Assembly: GCA_900539595.1 (NCBI GenBank)
Contig: UQCQ01000001.1
Span: 124,001 to 188,000, forward strand
Source: an uncultured Mollicutes bacterium
GTDB taxonomy: Bacteria > Bacillota_I > Bacilli_A > RFN20 > CAG-826
DNA length: 64,000 nucleotides
Direction: 5' to 3'
Numbering within the stretch: position 1 is the first letter of the stretch; every line of letters begins with the position of its first letter. The notes under the pieces are model-generated. The model made no database searches and was not told the DNA's origin. It saw only the letters and a program-made list of their open reading frames with translations. Of the stretch, positions 52,362 to 61,780 are shown one piece after another. Made by a program: the position numbers and the translations under genes.

Positions 52362-53546
52362 CTAATGATAAGAGTCCTTAATGAAGCCGCAAGGGTCGAT
52401 AGCGATACCATTTTCAAACAATTTCTTATATGGTTCGAACACTTTGTGCGGTTGAGCCAGAATTAACACGTCCGAACGTCTTATCGCCTCTTCAATGGGG
52501 ACATTAATAATGCCTTCTATCATCTCAACATGGGAATTCGGTTCACACCCAATGACGTCAAAGCCATCTTCCGTCAATTTTTTTGCAATAACAAGGCCGC
52601 TAGAATTACGTAAATCTCCAATATTCGCTTTATAACTCAGTCCAAACACCCCGATTGTTTTACCCTTTCTTGCGATGCATAGTCTTTCCGCTTCCTCCGC
52701 AACGAGAACCGGTTTCTTATCATTTATCGTTCTCGCCATAGAAAGCAAACCGACATCGTCACCATAACGATTAATCAAAAACAATGGGTCCACAGGAATG
52801 CAATGGCCGCCTACGCCGCTGCCCGGGTTTGGAACCTTAATACGTGGATGTTTATTTATTTTGTTAATCAAGGCAAATGGGTCTATCCCCTCTTTTTCCG
52901 CAATAAATCCCACCTGATTTGCAAACGCCAAATCGACATCCCTCGCCGCATTTTGAAGGAGTTTCACCAATTCGGCTTCTTCAAACGAACAAACGTCGAT
53001 ATCGGATAGGCTGATTTTAGAATAAAGGGATTTTGATCTCCTTAAAGCCACGGGGTCGTCGGACCCAATCACGCGGGCGTTGTTCTTAATTTCCGCCATC
53101 ACGTTTCCTGGCAAAATCGTTTCGGGGCAATACGCGAAACAACCTTCAAAGCCCAAACTCGAAAGCATCTTTTTTATTCGTTTCCCAGTTCCAACAGGAA
53201 CGGTGCTTTCAAGAATAAGCAACGTGTCTTTTTTCAATATTCCAGCAACATCTTTTAATGCGCCTGTAACGCTAGATAAATCAGGTGTTCCATCGAGTTT
53301 CGTCGGCGTTTGAACGGCAATAACAATGCGGTCGCACTCCTTCGGTTTGTCCACATATGAAATCCGACGCGAATTTTCTTTCAGCAAGGCATCGACGTCG
53401 GGTTCGCCATATAGAAAAGATCCGTCGATTAGTGATTGAAGACGCGAAACATTCTTCTCAACGACAATAACCTCCGCGCATTGAGAAAAGGCAGCGGCCA
53501 GCGGAAGTCCAATATAACCAGCACCAATGATTTCAATTTTTTCCAT
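52362..53546 (-). CDS. wecC: UDP-N-acetyl-D-mannosamine dehydrogenase-like nucleotide-sugar dehydrogenase
   Basis: 394 aa from the ATG with GGAG 7 nt upstream. Family motifs: IIGAGYIGLPLAAAF (NAD fold), VPVGTGKRIK, CPETILPGN, and the catalytic-Cys region GVGGHCIPVDP. It oxidises a UDP-sugar C6 alcohol to the uronic acid in two steps. The preceding gene ends in a UDP-GlcNAc 2-epimerase domain, so the pair should make UDP-ManNAc and then UDP-ManNAcA, a precursor of surface polysaccharide or teichuronic-type polymer. Its start overlaps the stop of the fusion gene by 14 nt, a sign of coupling. Confidence 0.88.
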   Translation of the reverse strand: MEKIEIIGAGYIGLPLAAAFSQCAEVIVVEKNVSRLQSLIDGSFLYGEPDVDALLKENSRRISYVDKPKECDRIVIAVQTPTKLDGTPDLSSVTGALKDVAGILKKDTLLILESTVPVGTGKRIKKMLSSLGFEGCFAYCPETILPGNVMAEIKNNARVIGSDDPVALRRSKSLYSKISLSDIDVCSFEEAELVKLLQNAARDVDLAFANQVGFIAEKEGIDPFALINKINKHPRIKVPNPGSGVGGHCIPVDPLFLINRYGDDVGLLSMARTINDKKPVLVAEEAERLCIARKGKTIGVFGLSYKANIGDLRNSSGLVIAKKLTEDGFDVIGCEPNSHVEMIEGIINVPIEEAIRRSDVLILAQPHKVFEPYKKLFENGIAIDPCGFIKDSYH

Positions 53547-56500
53547 ACACATGCTCCAAAATTACCGACGCGATTTTAGCTCCAGCGCCGCCTTTGCCAT
53601 AACGATCATCTGGTTGAATAGTCCCCGACTTGATTAATTCATTCAGAAGCTTTGCCATGCCTTTTCCTGAAGGAGGGAACATGCACTTCCCCGCTCGTTC
53701 CGTTTTTTCGCGGACAATTAATGCGGGAATGCCAAGAAATAACGCTTCTTCTTCCACGCCGCCAGAATCCGTTATGACGGCAATAGAAGACGATAGTTTC
53801 CTTTGAAACTCTTGTGGCTCCAACGGATTGGTAAGCGTTAGATTCGGAATGTTCTTCAGTTTTTGCGCTGCGGCAACAATCACGGGATTGGGGTGAACGG
53901 GGAACAAAAACTGCACGCGTGGATTCAATTGGCAGCATTCCCTTATTTCGGAAAAAATATTTGTCAAAAAAGGGAGGTTTTCCTTCCGATGAATGGTAAT
54001 AAGAACACCCTGCCTCGATTCGGAAACAACATTTTGTCTCAAATAATCAACGAATGTATTACCGGTAACAATCACGCCGCGTGCGCCTTCTCTTATCAGG
54101 TTTTCTTCTTCCTTGCTTGATGGGGCGAAATTCAAAGCGGCTTCTTTGCTGATTCTTTTTCGAATAATTTCTTCAGGAAAAGGATTCGATTCATCGAAAC
54201 TACGCAAACCGGCTTCCACATAATAGAGAGGAACGCCAAGCAGCAGTGACAGCTTGGCACCAGACAATGCGGATGAAGTATCACCCTGAACACAGATATA
54301 AGAAGGGGCGAACGGCAAGACTCGCATAGTATCTTCGGCCCATTTTTCGGATATCTTGTCAAAATCTCCTTGTCGCAGCTTAACGAAACAATGCGTATCA
54401 ATCCCACCTTTCATTAGTATCTTCGTTGGAAGACCATCATGTTGATGCGTATCAAGAACATAAAAGGGTGCCTCTCTTTGTTGCAATGATTCTAGAATCG
54501 GAAGCATCTTGATCGCTTCGGGGCGGGTTCCAAGAACAAATAAGCCTGGATGCCGATCCATGGTAAAAAGCAATTTCTCTTGCTCTTTTTCATAGGAATA
54601 CAAAGATGCAATCGCATAGGCCCGCTCCGTAAGGGCATTTGTCCTTTGAACATCACGGTTCAACATTTCTATCAAGTTGGCGGCCTCTTCAACATTGGAA
54701 TAAAACGCCATAGAGTCTCCAAACGTGTATTGAATGCGATTTAGGCGAGAGCTAACGACGCACGGAAGCCTCGACAAAGCGGCCTCATAAACGCACCTCC
54801 CAAAAGTTTCCTGCAAAGAAGTGCAAAGATAAAAATCCGACTGATCGAGAGCCGTCTTCAACTGCAGCTGACCAACAGAGCCCTTAAAGAAAATGAAATC
54901 ACCAGCGTCCTCTATCATGGATTCGTAAATTGTCTTCTCGTCGATTGTCCCATAGATGCTAAGGGTCGCATCATATCCACGTTTTCGTAGCAAAGAGACA
55001 ATTTCTTTGGATTCGGGAAGATTTTTTTGAAGTTTAGTGCTGGAAATCATGACGATTCGCACTCTACGTCCTCCAGTCTCCCTTTCTTTTGGTTTTGAAT
55101 CAAAGATTTGAGATATGCCTCTTGATATTACTTTGATGCGATTAGGATTCGCACCATAGTGTTTGGTTATCACTTCTTTGTCTTCTTCGTTTGGAACAAC
55201 AATCGCCATGACATTTTGGTAAACCCTTCTTTCGGCGGCAAAATATTCTTTAGGCGGAAACTCGCCAGACCTTAAATAATCGCAACCGTTAAACATTGGG
55301 AATACTATGGCTTTCGCAAGATTTGCGTCATTCAGTCCAAAAGCTTTGGATGTATGAACAACAACAATTTCATCATAATTTTCCAAAAGACCATTAATTC
55401 TCTCTTCGTAATGAGCGATCGAGTCAATCCTGCGGGAAAATTTCCCTTCTCGACAAGGATTTGGTAGAAATACGTGATGACGAAAAGCATTGATATCTCC
55501 GTAATCACTTCTTGGCGAACGCAGGCAATAAAAGTCTAAATCATAGTGTCCTTTGGCGGCTTTCACTATTGACGAAACCATGCTGGATCCCCCGCCATCA
55601 GGGACCCCATAGAACTTGGAAGTAATGAGAGCAACTCGTTGACGCTCCCAAAAACGTAAATATTTTTGGAATATCGCCTCGAAGTCATAACCATCAACCT
55701 CTTCATCTCGAGGAAGTTCTTCAAGAGGTGCCGCCAACACGGCTGCCGCGATTTCAGACGGCGAATCACCACAAATAACCCCCCTCTTGCCATTTATAAT
55801 TTCACTTAATGCTCCAGAATCGGTTGAAACAATATAGGTTCTCGAAGCTATAGCCTCCAAAATCGTTCTTCCCATTCCCTCGCAATGAATATAACGGCCT
55901 CCAGGAACCTCATATTCAAGGTTCCCAGAGCATTGCAAATAAATATCTGCGCCTACAATATAAGGAAGTACTTTCTCGTGTTCTTTTTTTCCAAGAAAAT
56001 AGATGCGCTCATTTTTTTCGTATTTTAGTTTTAGTTCCGAAAAGTCTGGGCCATCGCCGATAATGGTAAGGTCGTATGGTTTTGGAAGCAGATTAAAAGC
56101 AGTTAAAAGAAGCCCCATGCGCTTATAAGGCTCAAATCTAGCGCTGCACACAAGGTGAATTCTTTGCTCTTTAAAAAGCTTCTTCTTTATTGCCTTTTTA
56201 TCCAGCGATTCAATGGAAGAAAGTGGTACGCCTCCCCTACAGAGGCGGAGCATCGACCCTCGAATCCCCAATTCTTCCAATCGTTTTTCCGTAAAACAAC
56301 TATTGGTAATGAGAATATCGACATTGCGATTAAGCGTTTCGATCCAATACCTTTGCCTATTTTCAAGTGGTTTGGTTAAATCCAATAACGGGGCCGAAGG
56401 GATTTCGTTACCACCCGTCCGATAGAGAACCCTGGCCTTTGGAAAAAACGATTTGATTTCATCCATTTCCTCAATCCAATGGCCAGAGTTAAAGAACACG

Positions 56501-57417
56501 CGAATATCGCGATGCCCAATTACGGTTTTCAAATCGGCGTACTTAGTCGAGCACCCCATGTTTGACTCGACAATTGTATTTTCGCCGTTCCTATGTGAAA
56601 CAACATAAACGTCGCCTTTGTCCCAAAGAAACTTTTTAAGATACTTTGCATGGGTTTCCATGCCACCAATATCGTCAAGACTTGATTCGATGTAGAGAAG
56701 ATAAACGGGTGGCAATAGATTTAATATACTTAACGCGTTACTAACCCCATTTTCGAATGAGGCGGCAGTCACGAACTTCGCGGCGTAGCCCACTTCCGCC
56801 GGGCATCCGGCCATCGCAACGGAATTTGGAAACGATTGAATCATCTCAAAATCATTCGGGCCGTCACCAAAGACCGCAACTTCTTCTTTGGACCATCCTT
56901 CTTTATTGCAAATTAATTCAATCGCGGAAGATTTGGAAACACCTTTTCTAAGGCAAACATCCACCCCGGATTTTTGCCAGCGAACCACATGGTATTGCTT
57001 TGGAGAAGCGCCTGTTTCATAGACCAGAGCATAAATGTTTCCTTCCGGTCGGGAGCAATCCGTCGTCACAAACCCTTTCTTTAAAAGTGACTTTTGAATT
57101 TCTTCATTCTTTGCATGAATACCAGAATCGGCATAGGCGGCGAGCCAATTATCATTTAAGACAGCCGAAATTGGCCTTTCCGATATTTTTGTTTCTCGCT
57201 TGTATATAACAGCACCATCAAACAAAACATAGTAGTCGAATTCAAAATCCCCCAGAGCGGCTTTTGCCATACCCATATTTCGAATGCTGCACACTCCCAG
57301 TTTAATGCCACGTTTTTGCAAGGATCTAAGATCGTTTTGCAAGGATGGCGGCATCCCCAATCCTTTGCTCTTGCAAACCAGCGTATTACCAATATCAAAG
57401 AAACAGGCTTTAATCAT
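53533..57417 (-). CDS. Four-part fusion: HAD phosphatase, two GT4 glycosyltransferases, UDP-GlcNAc 2-epimerase
   Basis: 1294 aa in one frame. Residues ~1-230: HAD fold with DIGNT motif I and FGDGPNDFEM motif IV. ~238-590: GT4 glycosyltransferase (GGMETHAKYL; EGMGRTILE with EX7E spacing). ~595-945: second GT4 (GVPDGGGSSMVSS; ETFGRCVYE). ~955-1290: WecB-like UDP-GlcNAc 2-epimerase (LGTRPEAIKMLPILES; YICVQGDTSSA; VEAGLRS; TDSGGVEEEA). The last part makes UDP-ManNAc; the GT4 parts add sugars to an acceptor; the HAD part might dephosphorylate an intermediate. These activities are usually separate genes; a single polypeptide is unusual. Overlaps its upstream neighbour by 8 nt and feeds the dehydrogenase downstream. 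Confidence 0.9.
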   Translation of the reverse strand: MIKACFFDIGNTLVCKSKGLGMPPSLQNDLRSLQKRGIKLGVCSIRNMGMAKAALGDFEFDYYVLFDGAVIYKRETKISERPISAVLNDNWLAAYADSGIHAKNEEIQKSLLKKGFVTTDCSRPEGNIYALVYETGASPKQYHVVRWQKSGVDVCLRKGVSKSSAIELICNKEGWSKEEVAVFGDGPNDFEMIQSFPNSVAMAGCPAEVGYAAKFVTAASFENGVSNALSILNLLPPVYLLYIESSLDDIGGMETHAKYLKKFLWDKGDVYVVSHRNGENTIVESNMGCSTKYADLKTVIGHRDIRVFFNSGHWIEEMDEIKSFFPKARVLYRTGGNEIPSAPLLDLTKPLENRQRYWIETLNRNVDILITNSCFTEKRLEELGIRGSMLRLCRGGVPLSSIESLDKKAIKKKLFKEQRIHLVCSARFEPYKRMGLLLTAFNLLPKPYDLTIIGDGPDFSELKLKYEKNERIYFLGKKEHEKVLPYIVGADIYLQCSGNLEYEVPGGRYIHCEGMGRTILEAIASRTYIVSTDSGALSEIINGKRGVICGDSPSEIAAAVLAAPLEELPRDEEVDGYDFEAIFQKYLRFWERQRVALITSKFYGVPDGGGSSMVSSIVKAAKGHYDLDFYCLRSPRSDYGDINAFRHHVFLPNPCREGKFSRRIDSIAHYEERINGLLENYDEIVVVHTSKAFGLNDANLAKAIVFPMFNGCDYLRSGEFPPKEYFAAERRVYQNVMAIVVPNEEDKEVITKHYGANPNRIKVISRGISQIFDSKPKERETGGRRVRIVMISSTKLQKNLPESKEIVSLLRKRGYDATLSIYGTIDEKTIYESMIEDAGDFIFFKGSVGQLQLKTALDQSDFYLCTSLQETFGRCVYEAALSRLPCVVSSRLNRIQYTFGDSMAFYSNVEEAANLIEMLNRDVQRTNALTERAYAIASLYSYEKEQEKLLFTMDRHPGLFVLGTRPEAIKMLPILESLQQREAPFYVLDTHQHDGLPTKILMKGGIDTHCFVKLRQGDFDKISEKWAEDTMRVLPFAPSYICVQGDTSSALSGAKLSLLLGVPLYYVEAGLRSFDESNPFPEEIIRKRISKEAALNFAPSSKEEENLIREGARGVIVTGNTFVDYLRQNVVSESRQGVLITIHRKENLPFLTNIFSEIRECCQLNPRVQFLFPVHPNPVIVAAAQKLKNIPNLTLTNPLEPQEFQRKLSSSIAVITDSGGVEEEALFLGIPALIVREKTERAGKCMFPPSGKGMAKLLNELIKSGTIQPDDRYGKGGAGAKIASVILEHVYGKN

Positions 57418-58132
57418 TGTCGAAAGCCTCTTTCATTAAACAACAACGGTAACCATGCGTCTTTAAAGCCTTAACAAGGTCAATGAACAAATTTGCAATC
57501 CCATAGCCGCAATATCTTCTTTCATCGATTATGTTTTTATCAATAGAACGGTATTCCTGTCGTGACAATTGGTCCTTTAGTGTTCTAGTCAGTTGGTAAT
57601 CGAATGAATTGAAGGCAAGGTGAATCGGATGAAATACAAAAACCAAATTATCCGCATTTTTTGCAGCATTCATAACCACATTAACGTCAAAGGGCAGACC
57701 TGCTTTGATAAATGCGCCGTCTTCAAAGAAAACCGGCATCTCGATACAATTCTCCTCAACGCGAATGGGCAACGGCTTCAGCAAAGACAAAACATTTGAT
57801 GTTACCGTTATCCCAGTCATATTCATAAAAGAGCCGAAAGCCGGTTCTGGGGCGTGGTACAAATGGCATCGTACTATTCTTTTTTCCGCCGGAATATTTT
57901 TGAGTGAATTCGCAATCTCTTTCACAGAACCCCCATGGCTAGAACCAAGCATGAAATTCGGGTGCCATTCCAACGAAGACAAATGGTTTTTACAATACAA
58001 AAGAACACGCTCTGACTTATGAGTTTGGAAAAAAGTAATTGGAACATTCGCGTCCGCCACAATTGTTAGCGCTTCGCCAATAACAGCTTCGCTCGCCCAG
58101 TCTAAATCGATGGTTATATAAGCTTTATTCAT
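57410..58132 (-). CDS. WbmS-like polysaccharide deacetylase-fold protein
   Basis: 240 aa. TIDLDWASE at the start carries the first metal-type Asp of the NodB fold, WHPNFMLGSSH and VFHPIH supply His residues. This matches the WbmS-type branch found in O-antigen/capsule loci, whose members may act on amide or other groups of nucleotide sugars or glycans. No signal peptide, so cytoplasmic, as expected for a precursor-modifying enzyme. The start overlaps the radical SAM stop by 4 nt (ATGA). Confidence 0.75.
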   Translation of the reverse strand: MNKAYITIDLDWASEAVIGEALTIVADANVPITFFQTHKSERVLLYCKNHLSSLEWHPNFMLGSSHGGSVKEIANSLKNIPAEKRIVRCHLYHAPEPAFGSFMNMTGITVTSNVLSLLKPLPIRVEENCIEMPVFFEDGAFIKAGLPFDVNVVMNAAKNADNLVFVFHPIHLAFNSFDYQLTRTLKDQLSRQEYRSIDKNIIDERRYCGYGIANLFIDLVKALKTHGYRCCLMKEAFDND

Positions 58133-59037
58133 GATAGTTTATGAAAGCGATCAAATTGAGAAGCATCGATTCCAAGTTCCTCTTTTAACTCATCCATACT
58201 CTCGTATTCCCATATACTCCGCGAGATCACCTTTGTTCTAACGCCATTCACGTCTTTAAACGCTTCAATTCTCCCCGCATGTGACAGATTAACCATCGAG
58301 TCTTCCATGGTTTTATTGTCCTTGAACGCCAACTCAATTCCAGACCCTTGACACATCTCGTTGATTTTTTCGCAAATTGAAGCGTACCTTTCATCCGAAA
58401 TTGAATAAATTTCATCTTTAGCCGGATCGTTGTATGTCATGTATTGATAGAACTTCCATTTTGTAATCGGATATTCCCTTTGATGAGATAAGACCATGGC
58501 AACAACATCAAGAAGACCATCGTAATTTACAGGCGTAACAACAGAATGTAGTTTGATGTCGAACCCCCGTTCTTTGATGGATTTAATTCTTTTTTTGAAG
58601 CGTTCCAAATATTGAGTGTGTTGTCCATAGTTTCTCCCAAGTCTAGTGAGAATATTGTCGTCAACTGAATCAACGGTGATTGTAATACGGTCCACGACTC
58701 CAACGAGCTTATCAAGCACCCAATCCTCCAAAAGCACTGCGTTAGTTAAAAGTTCGATGCGGAGATTGCTCTCTTTGTTTTTTGGGTATTTATAGCGTTT
58801 GATGAAATCGATTAAAGAAAGAAAGTCAGAAACTTTATTCCCTCCAATGAAGAGCGGTTCTCCCCCGGACAGCGTAAGTTTTCTAACATTGAGGCGATAC
58901 AAAGCTTCTACGGCTTTCTTTTTGTTTTCAAGCGACAGTTCAGACGCAACGGATGCCGGTGAACAATCACGAAAGCAGTATCCACAATTCAATACACACA
59001 AAGGCGTTAGCATCCAATAAACGGCATACTGATCCAT
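58129..59037 (-). CDS. Radical SAM enzyme of the surface-glycan operon
   Basis: 302 aa. CX3CX2C cluster motif at Cys14, 18 and 21 (LCVLNCGYC) and SGGEPLFIGG near residue 58 identify a radical SAM fold; no clear SPASM Cys-rich extension is seen, and the length fits a core-only enzyme. First gene of the operon, with AAGGAG before the ATG. Such enzymes in glycan loci modify sugars or peptides attached to them; the reaction here is unknown. Confidence 0.85.
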   Translation of the reverse strand: MDQYAVYWMLTPLCVLNCGYCFRDCSPASVASELSLENKKKAVEALYRLNVRKLTLSGGEPLFIGGNKVSDFLSLIDFIKRYKYPKNKESNLRIELLTNAVLLEDWVLDKLVGVVDRITITVDSVDDNILTRLGRNYGQHTQYLERFKKRIKSIKERGFDIKLHSVVTPVNYDGLLDVVAMVLSHQREYPITKWKFYQYMTYNDPAKDEIYSISDERYASICEKINEMCQGSGIELAFKDNKTMEDSMVNLSHAGRIEAFKDVNGVRTKVISRSIWEYESMDELKEELGIDASQFDRFHKLS

Positions 59038-59232
59038 TCGTTCTCCTTATCAATTACTTCCGTTTAGGTGGGAAATATTGGCTTTAATTGTTTTTGATTT
59101 TATCAGTGTAACAAAAAGGAGAAAATGTTTTTATTTTCGTTGCGTAAAAATCAAAAACCGCAATCGACTTTTTGAGTTGCTACAAAACGTAAATTACCGG
59201 CATGACGTGAACGGGTAGTTCAATCACCCGTT

Positions 59233-59802
59233 TTATAAATTGATGTAATTTCGTTTTGCTTTGAATTTCGTCTCGGAGTCATGATCAAATTCCTCTCCAG
59301 GCTTATCGAGACGATTTTTAATATCCGTACCCTTCAGAATATCAAGGAGTGGAATCATATAGTCGCCCTGTATTCCAAGCTCATGGTCCGGGAATTTGAA
59401 GAGAATCGCTACTAGGAACCTGGCGTCATCCTTTTTGCCGTCCCATTCTACTTCAACATCATCTTCCACAAGCGTTATCCCTTCAATTCTATCCTTGATA
59501 TTTACATCGATTTGCTCGACGTTTTGGAGGGCTGACGTCGCCTCGCTTTCTTTAATTTCCTTAACGAAAAACCTAGGATGGTCATCGTCTTGACTTCCAA
59601 ACAAGGGATAGGGGCTATAGTCGTAATCAATCATGACCACGGAATCTTCGAGAAACAACTCAACCCTTCCGTAAACGGTTCCATCCCCAAATTTGTCCAA
59701 GGGGTCGTGTCGTATTTTGCTCAACTTTTTCCCTATCAAGCTTTTAAGCAAAGATTTTTCTTTGTCGCTTAGACACAAATTGATCATATCAAGTTTAGCC
59801 AT
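59233..59802 (-). CDS. Hypothetical protein downstream of a RelB/DinJ-like antitoxin
   Basis: 189 aa. I do not recognise the family. It begins MAKLDMINLCLSDKEKSLLK and is rich in Asp, Glu and Lys with mixed alpha/beta character. It is 45 nt after the antitoxin stop on the same strand, with a weak GGGAA site, so co-transcription is likely. It does not resemble RelE, YafQ or HigB, the usual partners of DinJ-type antitoxins, so it may be unrelated, a new kind of partner, or the genuine toxin may have been replaced. Confidence 0.65.
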   Translation of the reverse strand: MAKLDMINLCLSDKEKSLLKSLIGKKLSKIRHDPLDKFGDGTVYGRVELFLEDSVVMIDYDYSPYPLFGSQDDDHPRFFVKEIKESEATSALQNVEQIDVNIKDRIEGITLVEDDVEVEWDGKKDDARFLVAILFKFPDHELGIQGDYMIPLLDILKGTDIKNRLDKPGEEFDHDSETKFKAKRNYINL

Positions 59803-59847
59803 CTATTCCCGTTGTATTCCTCGATTAAGCGACGTCGCCCTTAAAAC

Positions 59848-60102
59848 TCACTTAGCCAATTCCTCATAAACTTTGCCGTGCTTCTTGTCCGACTTCTCCG
59901 AAAGCTCCATCAAGGTCTTTCTATCAAGATATTGAATATCGGTGCTTTTAGTAACTTTGAAAGGAATGCTCTGCTCTCTGATAGACTGTTTGATGAACAT
60001 ATTGAAGGCCGCGTTCATTGTGAGTCCAAGCTCCGAGAAGAGCTTCTCCGCCTTCACCTTGTCATCCGCATCCATTCTGATGGTTACGTTTACGCTTGCC
60101 AT
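59848..60102 (-). CDS. RelB/DinJ-family antitoxin
   Basis: 84 aa. N-terminal ribbon-helix-helix pattern VNVTIRMDADDKVKAEKLFSELGLTMNAAFNMF is close to DinJ/RelB proteins; the C-terminal ~40 residues are the variable toxin-binding tail. AAGGAG lies 7 nt before the ATG. In normal modules a YafQ/RelE toxin is encoded next; here the next gene is the unrecognised 189-aa protein. Autoregulation is expected for this family. Confidence 0.88.
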   Translation of the reverse strand: MASVNVTIRMDADDKVKAEKLFSELGLTMNAAFNMFIKQSIREQSIPFKVTKSTDIQYLDRKTLMELSEKSDKKHGKVYEELAK

Positions 60103-60535
60103 AAATTGTCTCCTTGTTTTGGAATATTATATCAGAAATCTAAAGTAATAGAAGGCAAAAAATGTGCTATATATGTGCAAATAAACATTTGTAGTTTTTT
60201 CTCGCGTGGATAAAAAAGAATAAGAGGCAATCCGCATTACCTCACCTTTTCAATAAAGTCAGTGGGAAAACTCGACACGACGAGAAAAACGGGCGATTCA
60301 TTCTTCGTTTTGTCTTTGTTTAGCTACTTGTTCAGCCGTCTTTAATGTTTCTATGTATCGCTTGAGCCGTCCCGTGAGATATTTTACAAGAAGTTTGAAC
60401 ATTGCTTTGGGGGAACCGGTGAACCAAGATGAATTTTTCTACCCATTATGGCTCATTTTCTTTTCTGTCCGTATCCTTCATCAGGAACCATTAGGAACCT
60501 TGCTGAATTGCCGATGCGGACGAATTGCGGACCAT
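60103..60535. other. Gene-poor stretch
   Basis: Contains the promoter region of the antitoxin gene (direct TGTGC boxes near 60160-60180) and otherwise nothing I can assign. No tRNA, IS or clear coding signal is seen. Confidence 0.5.
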
Positions 60536-60790
60536 TTAAGCGTCCACGATGATGGCCCTATAAGTTCCTTCCTCGGTAATGGCTTCCCCGGCTTTGTAGT
60601 CATAGGCCTCGCCGTTTCTAGTGACGACGATGGTCTTTTTTTCGCCTGGGGCGATAGTGACCGGATCGTTGGTGATGTCACCGTCTGCTACGTTCATATC
60701 GAAGGCGACAGTCTTGTCGATCACGATGGTGAAGGAGGTCTTGTTGCCATAGGCGTCCTGAACGGTGATGGGGTCGTGACCATTGACGGC
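60536..60790 (-). pseudogene. Ig-like repeat fragment of a surface protein, inverted
   Basis: Reads as one bacterial Ig-like unit: VNGHDPITVQDAYGNKTS, then TIVIDKTVAFDMN, VTIAPGEKKTIVVTRNGEAY, and EGTYRAIIVDA directly before a stop. There is no start codon with a ribosome site, no signal peptide and no C-terminal anchor. The matching type of unit is read on the other strand from ~60780, so the two pieces are head to head. Confidence 0.75.
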
Positions 60791-61055
60791 CTAACCGAAG
60801 AGGGAACCGTCGAGGTCTATAAGGGCGGCCAGAAGATTGCCTACAGCCTCGGCGACGAGATCAAGGACTACGGCCACTACGAAGTCGTCGTGACCGATGC
60901 CTTGGGCAACTCCAGGACCTACGCCTTCACTCTCCAGTTCCAGATGAACGCCTGGGCAATCAATCACCCTCATCGCCGTTGGCCTAGCCGCCGCCATCGG
61001 TGTCACTGCAACCATCGTTCCGAAACGCAAACGCGTCTTCAAGAAGCGTGGCTAA
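60780..61055 (+). pseudogene. 3' fragment of a surface protein: last Ig-like unit and membrane anchor, frameshifted
   Basis: EEGTVEVYKGGQKIAYSLGD and YGHYEVVVTDALGNSRTYAF form the last Ig-like unit. At ~60957-60965 (GCAATCAATCACC) one extra base breaks the frame; continuing one frame over gives ITLIAVGLAAAIGVTATIV and a basic tail PKRKRVFKKRG to a stop at 61053-61055, a typical C-terminal anchor. The 323-codon reading frame that spans this region in the original frame is therefore not a real gene. Confidence 0.8.
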
Positions 61056-61780
61056 GACCTTATTGGAGGGGGAAAGTGCCCCGTCTTGCTAAACAGGATA
61101 AGGAGGTGGCTCAATCTGCGCCACTTCCCCTCCGGACCAGGGTTCGGCAGTGGGAAACCCACATGACGAGAACACAAACAGAAATGGACCTAATTGAAGA
61201 AGATTATTGTCTGATGGCAGAAACGGTTCTGGCAATGGTATATTTCTGCCATCTATCCAGGACGTTAATAATTCGGTCTCTAAAACTATTTGAGATTGGT
61301 AAAACCCTGCAGCTCAACTCCTGAGCTTCCAAACGAAGAAGGTAGAACTGAACAGCTCGCCATGTCCTTAAAGCGTCTGGTTTATTTCCTTCTTCGAAAC
61401 ATTGAATCTCTTGCCGATGGCCGAGGCCTTCTGGTTGACAGCCACGGGCAAAGTATCAAAAAAACGAAAGTCCACCCTCTATGAAGAGAGGGTCATCGTT
61501 TATACATCAATGTCAACGAAGAGTTGTTTCTTCTTTTTCTTGAATTTGTTGATGATTGATATCTGCTTGTTTCGACGGCAGGTTGGACCACATGTTTGGC
61601 ACTGTATTTATTACGGCCGAGATTCATGTATCGCCTCTTTCTTTTTATTGGCACATTACTCCGACACCAAAAAATCACAAACTGACGGTGTGATTCAAGG
61701 ACGATTTCTCAGATTACTTTCAGGGACGAAAAAAGAAGTCCACAAAGGATTTGATTGTAACGTTGGAGCTCTAGTTATGT
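61056..61780. other. Gene-poor stretch with an orphan palindrome and possible decayed coding fragments
   Basis: Holds the palindrome at 61213-61253. On the minus strand, around 61376-61480, a short open stretch (VNQKASAIGKRFNVSKKEIN) ends in a stop, and near 61520-61600 there is a short Cys-rich open stretch. Both look like remains of coding sequence, possibly transposase-like, but I cannot name them. Confidence 0.4.
61213..61253. repeat. Orphan palindrome resembling the ATPase-linked repeats
   Basis: Perfect 11-bp arms GATGGCAGAAA / TTTCTGCCATC with a 19-nt spacer, 41 bp in all. Dimensions match the ATPase-linked palindromes (34-46 bp, spacer 18-23) but no ATPase gene is near. It shares GGCAGAAACGG with the degenerate site at 41721-41753. 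Confidence 0.75.

Noticed and set aside
60353..61324. A 323-codon plus-strand reading frame
   Set aside because: It covers an inverted Ig-like fragment on the other strand and a frameshifted anchor on its own strand; no ribosome site or signal peptide. Treated as decayed DNA.
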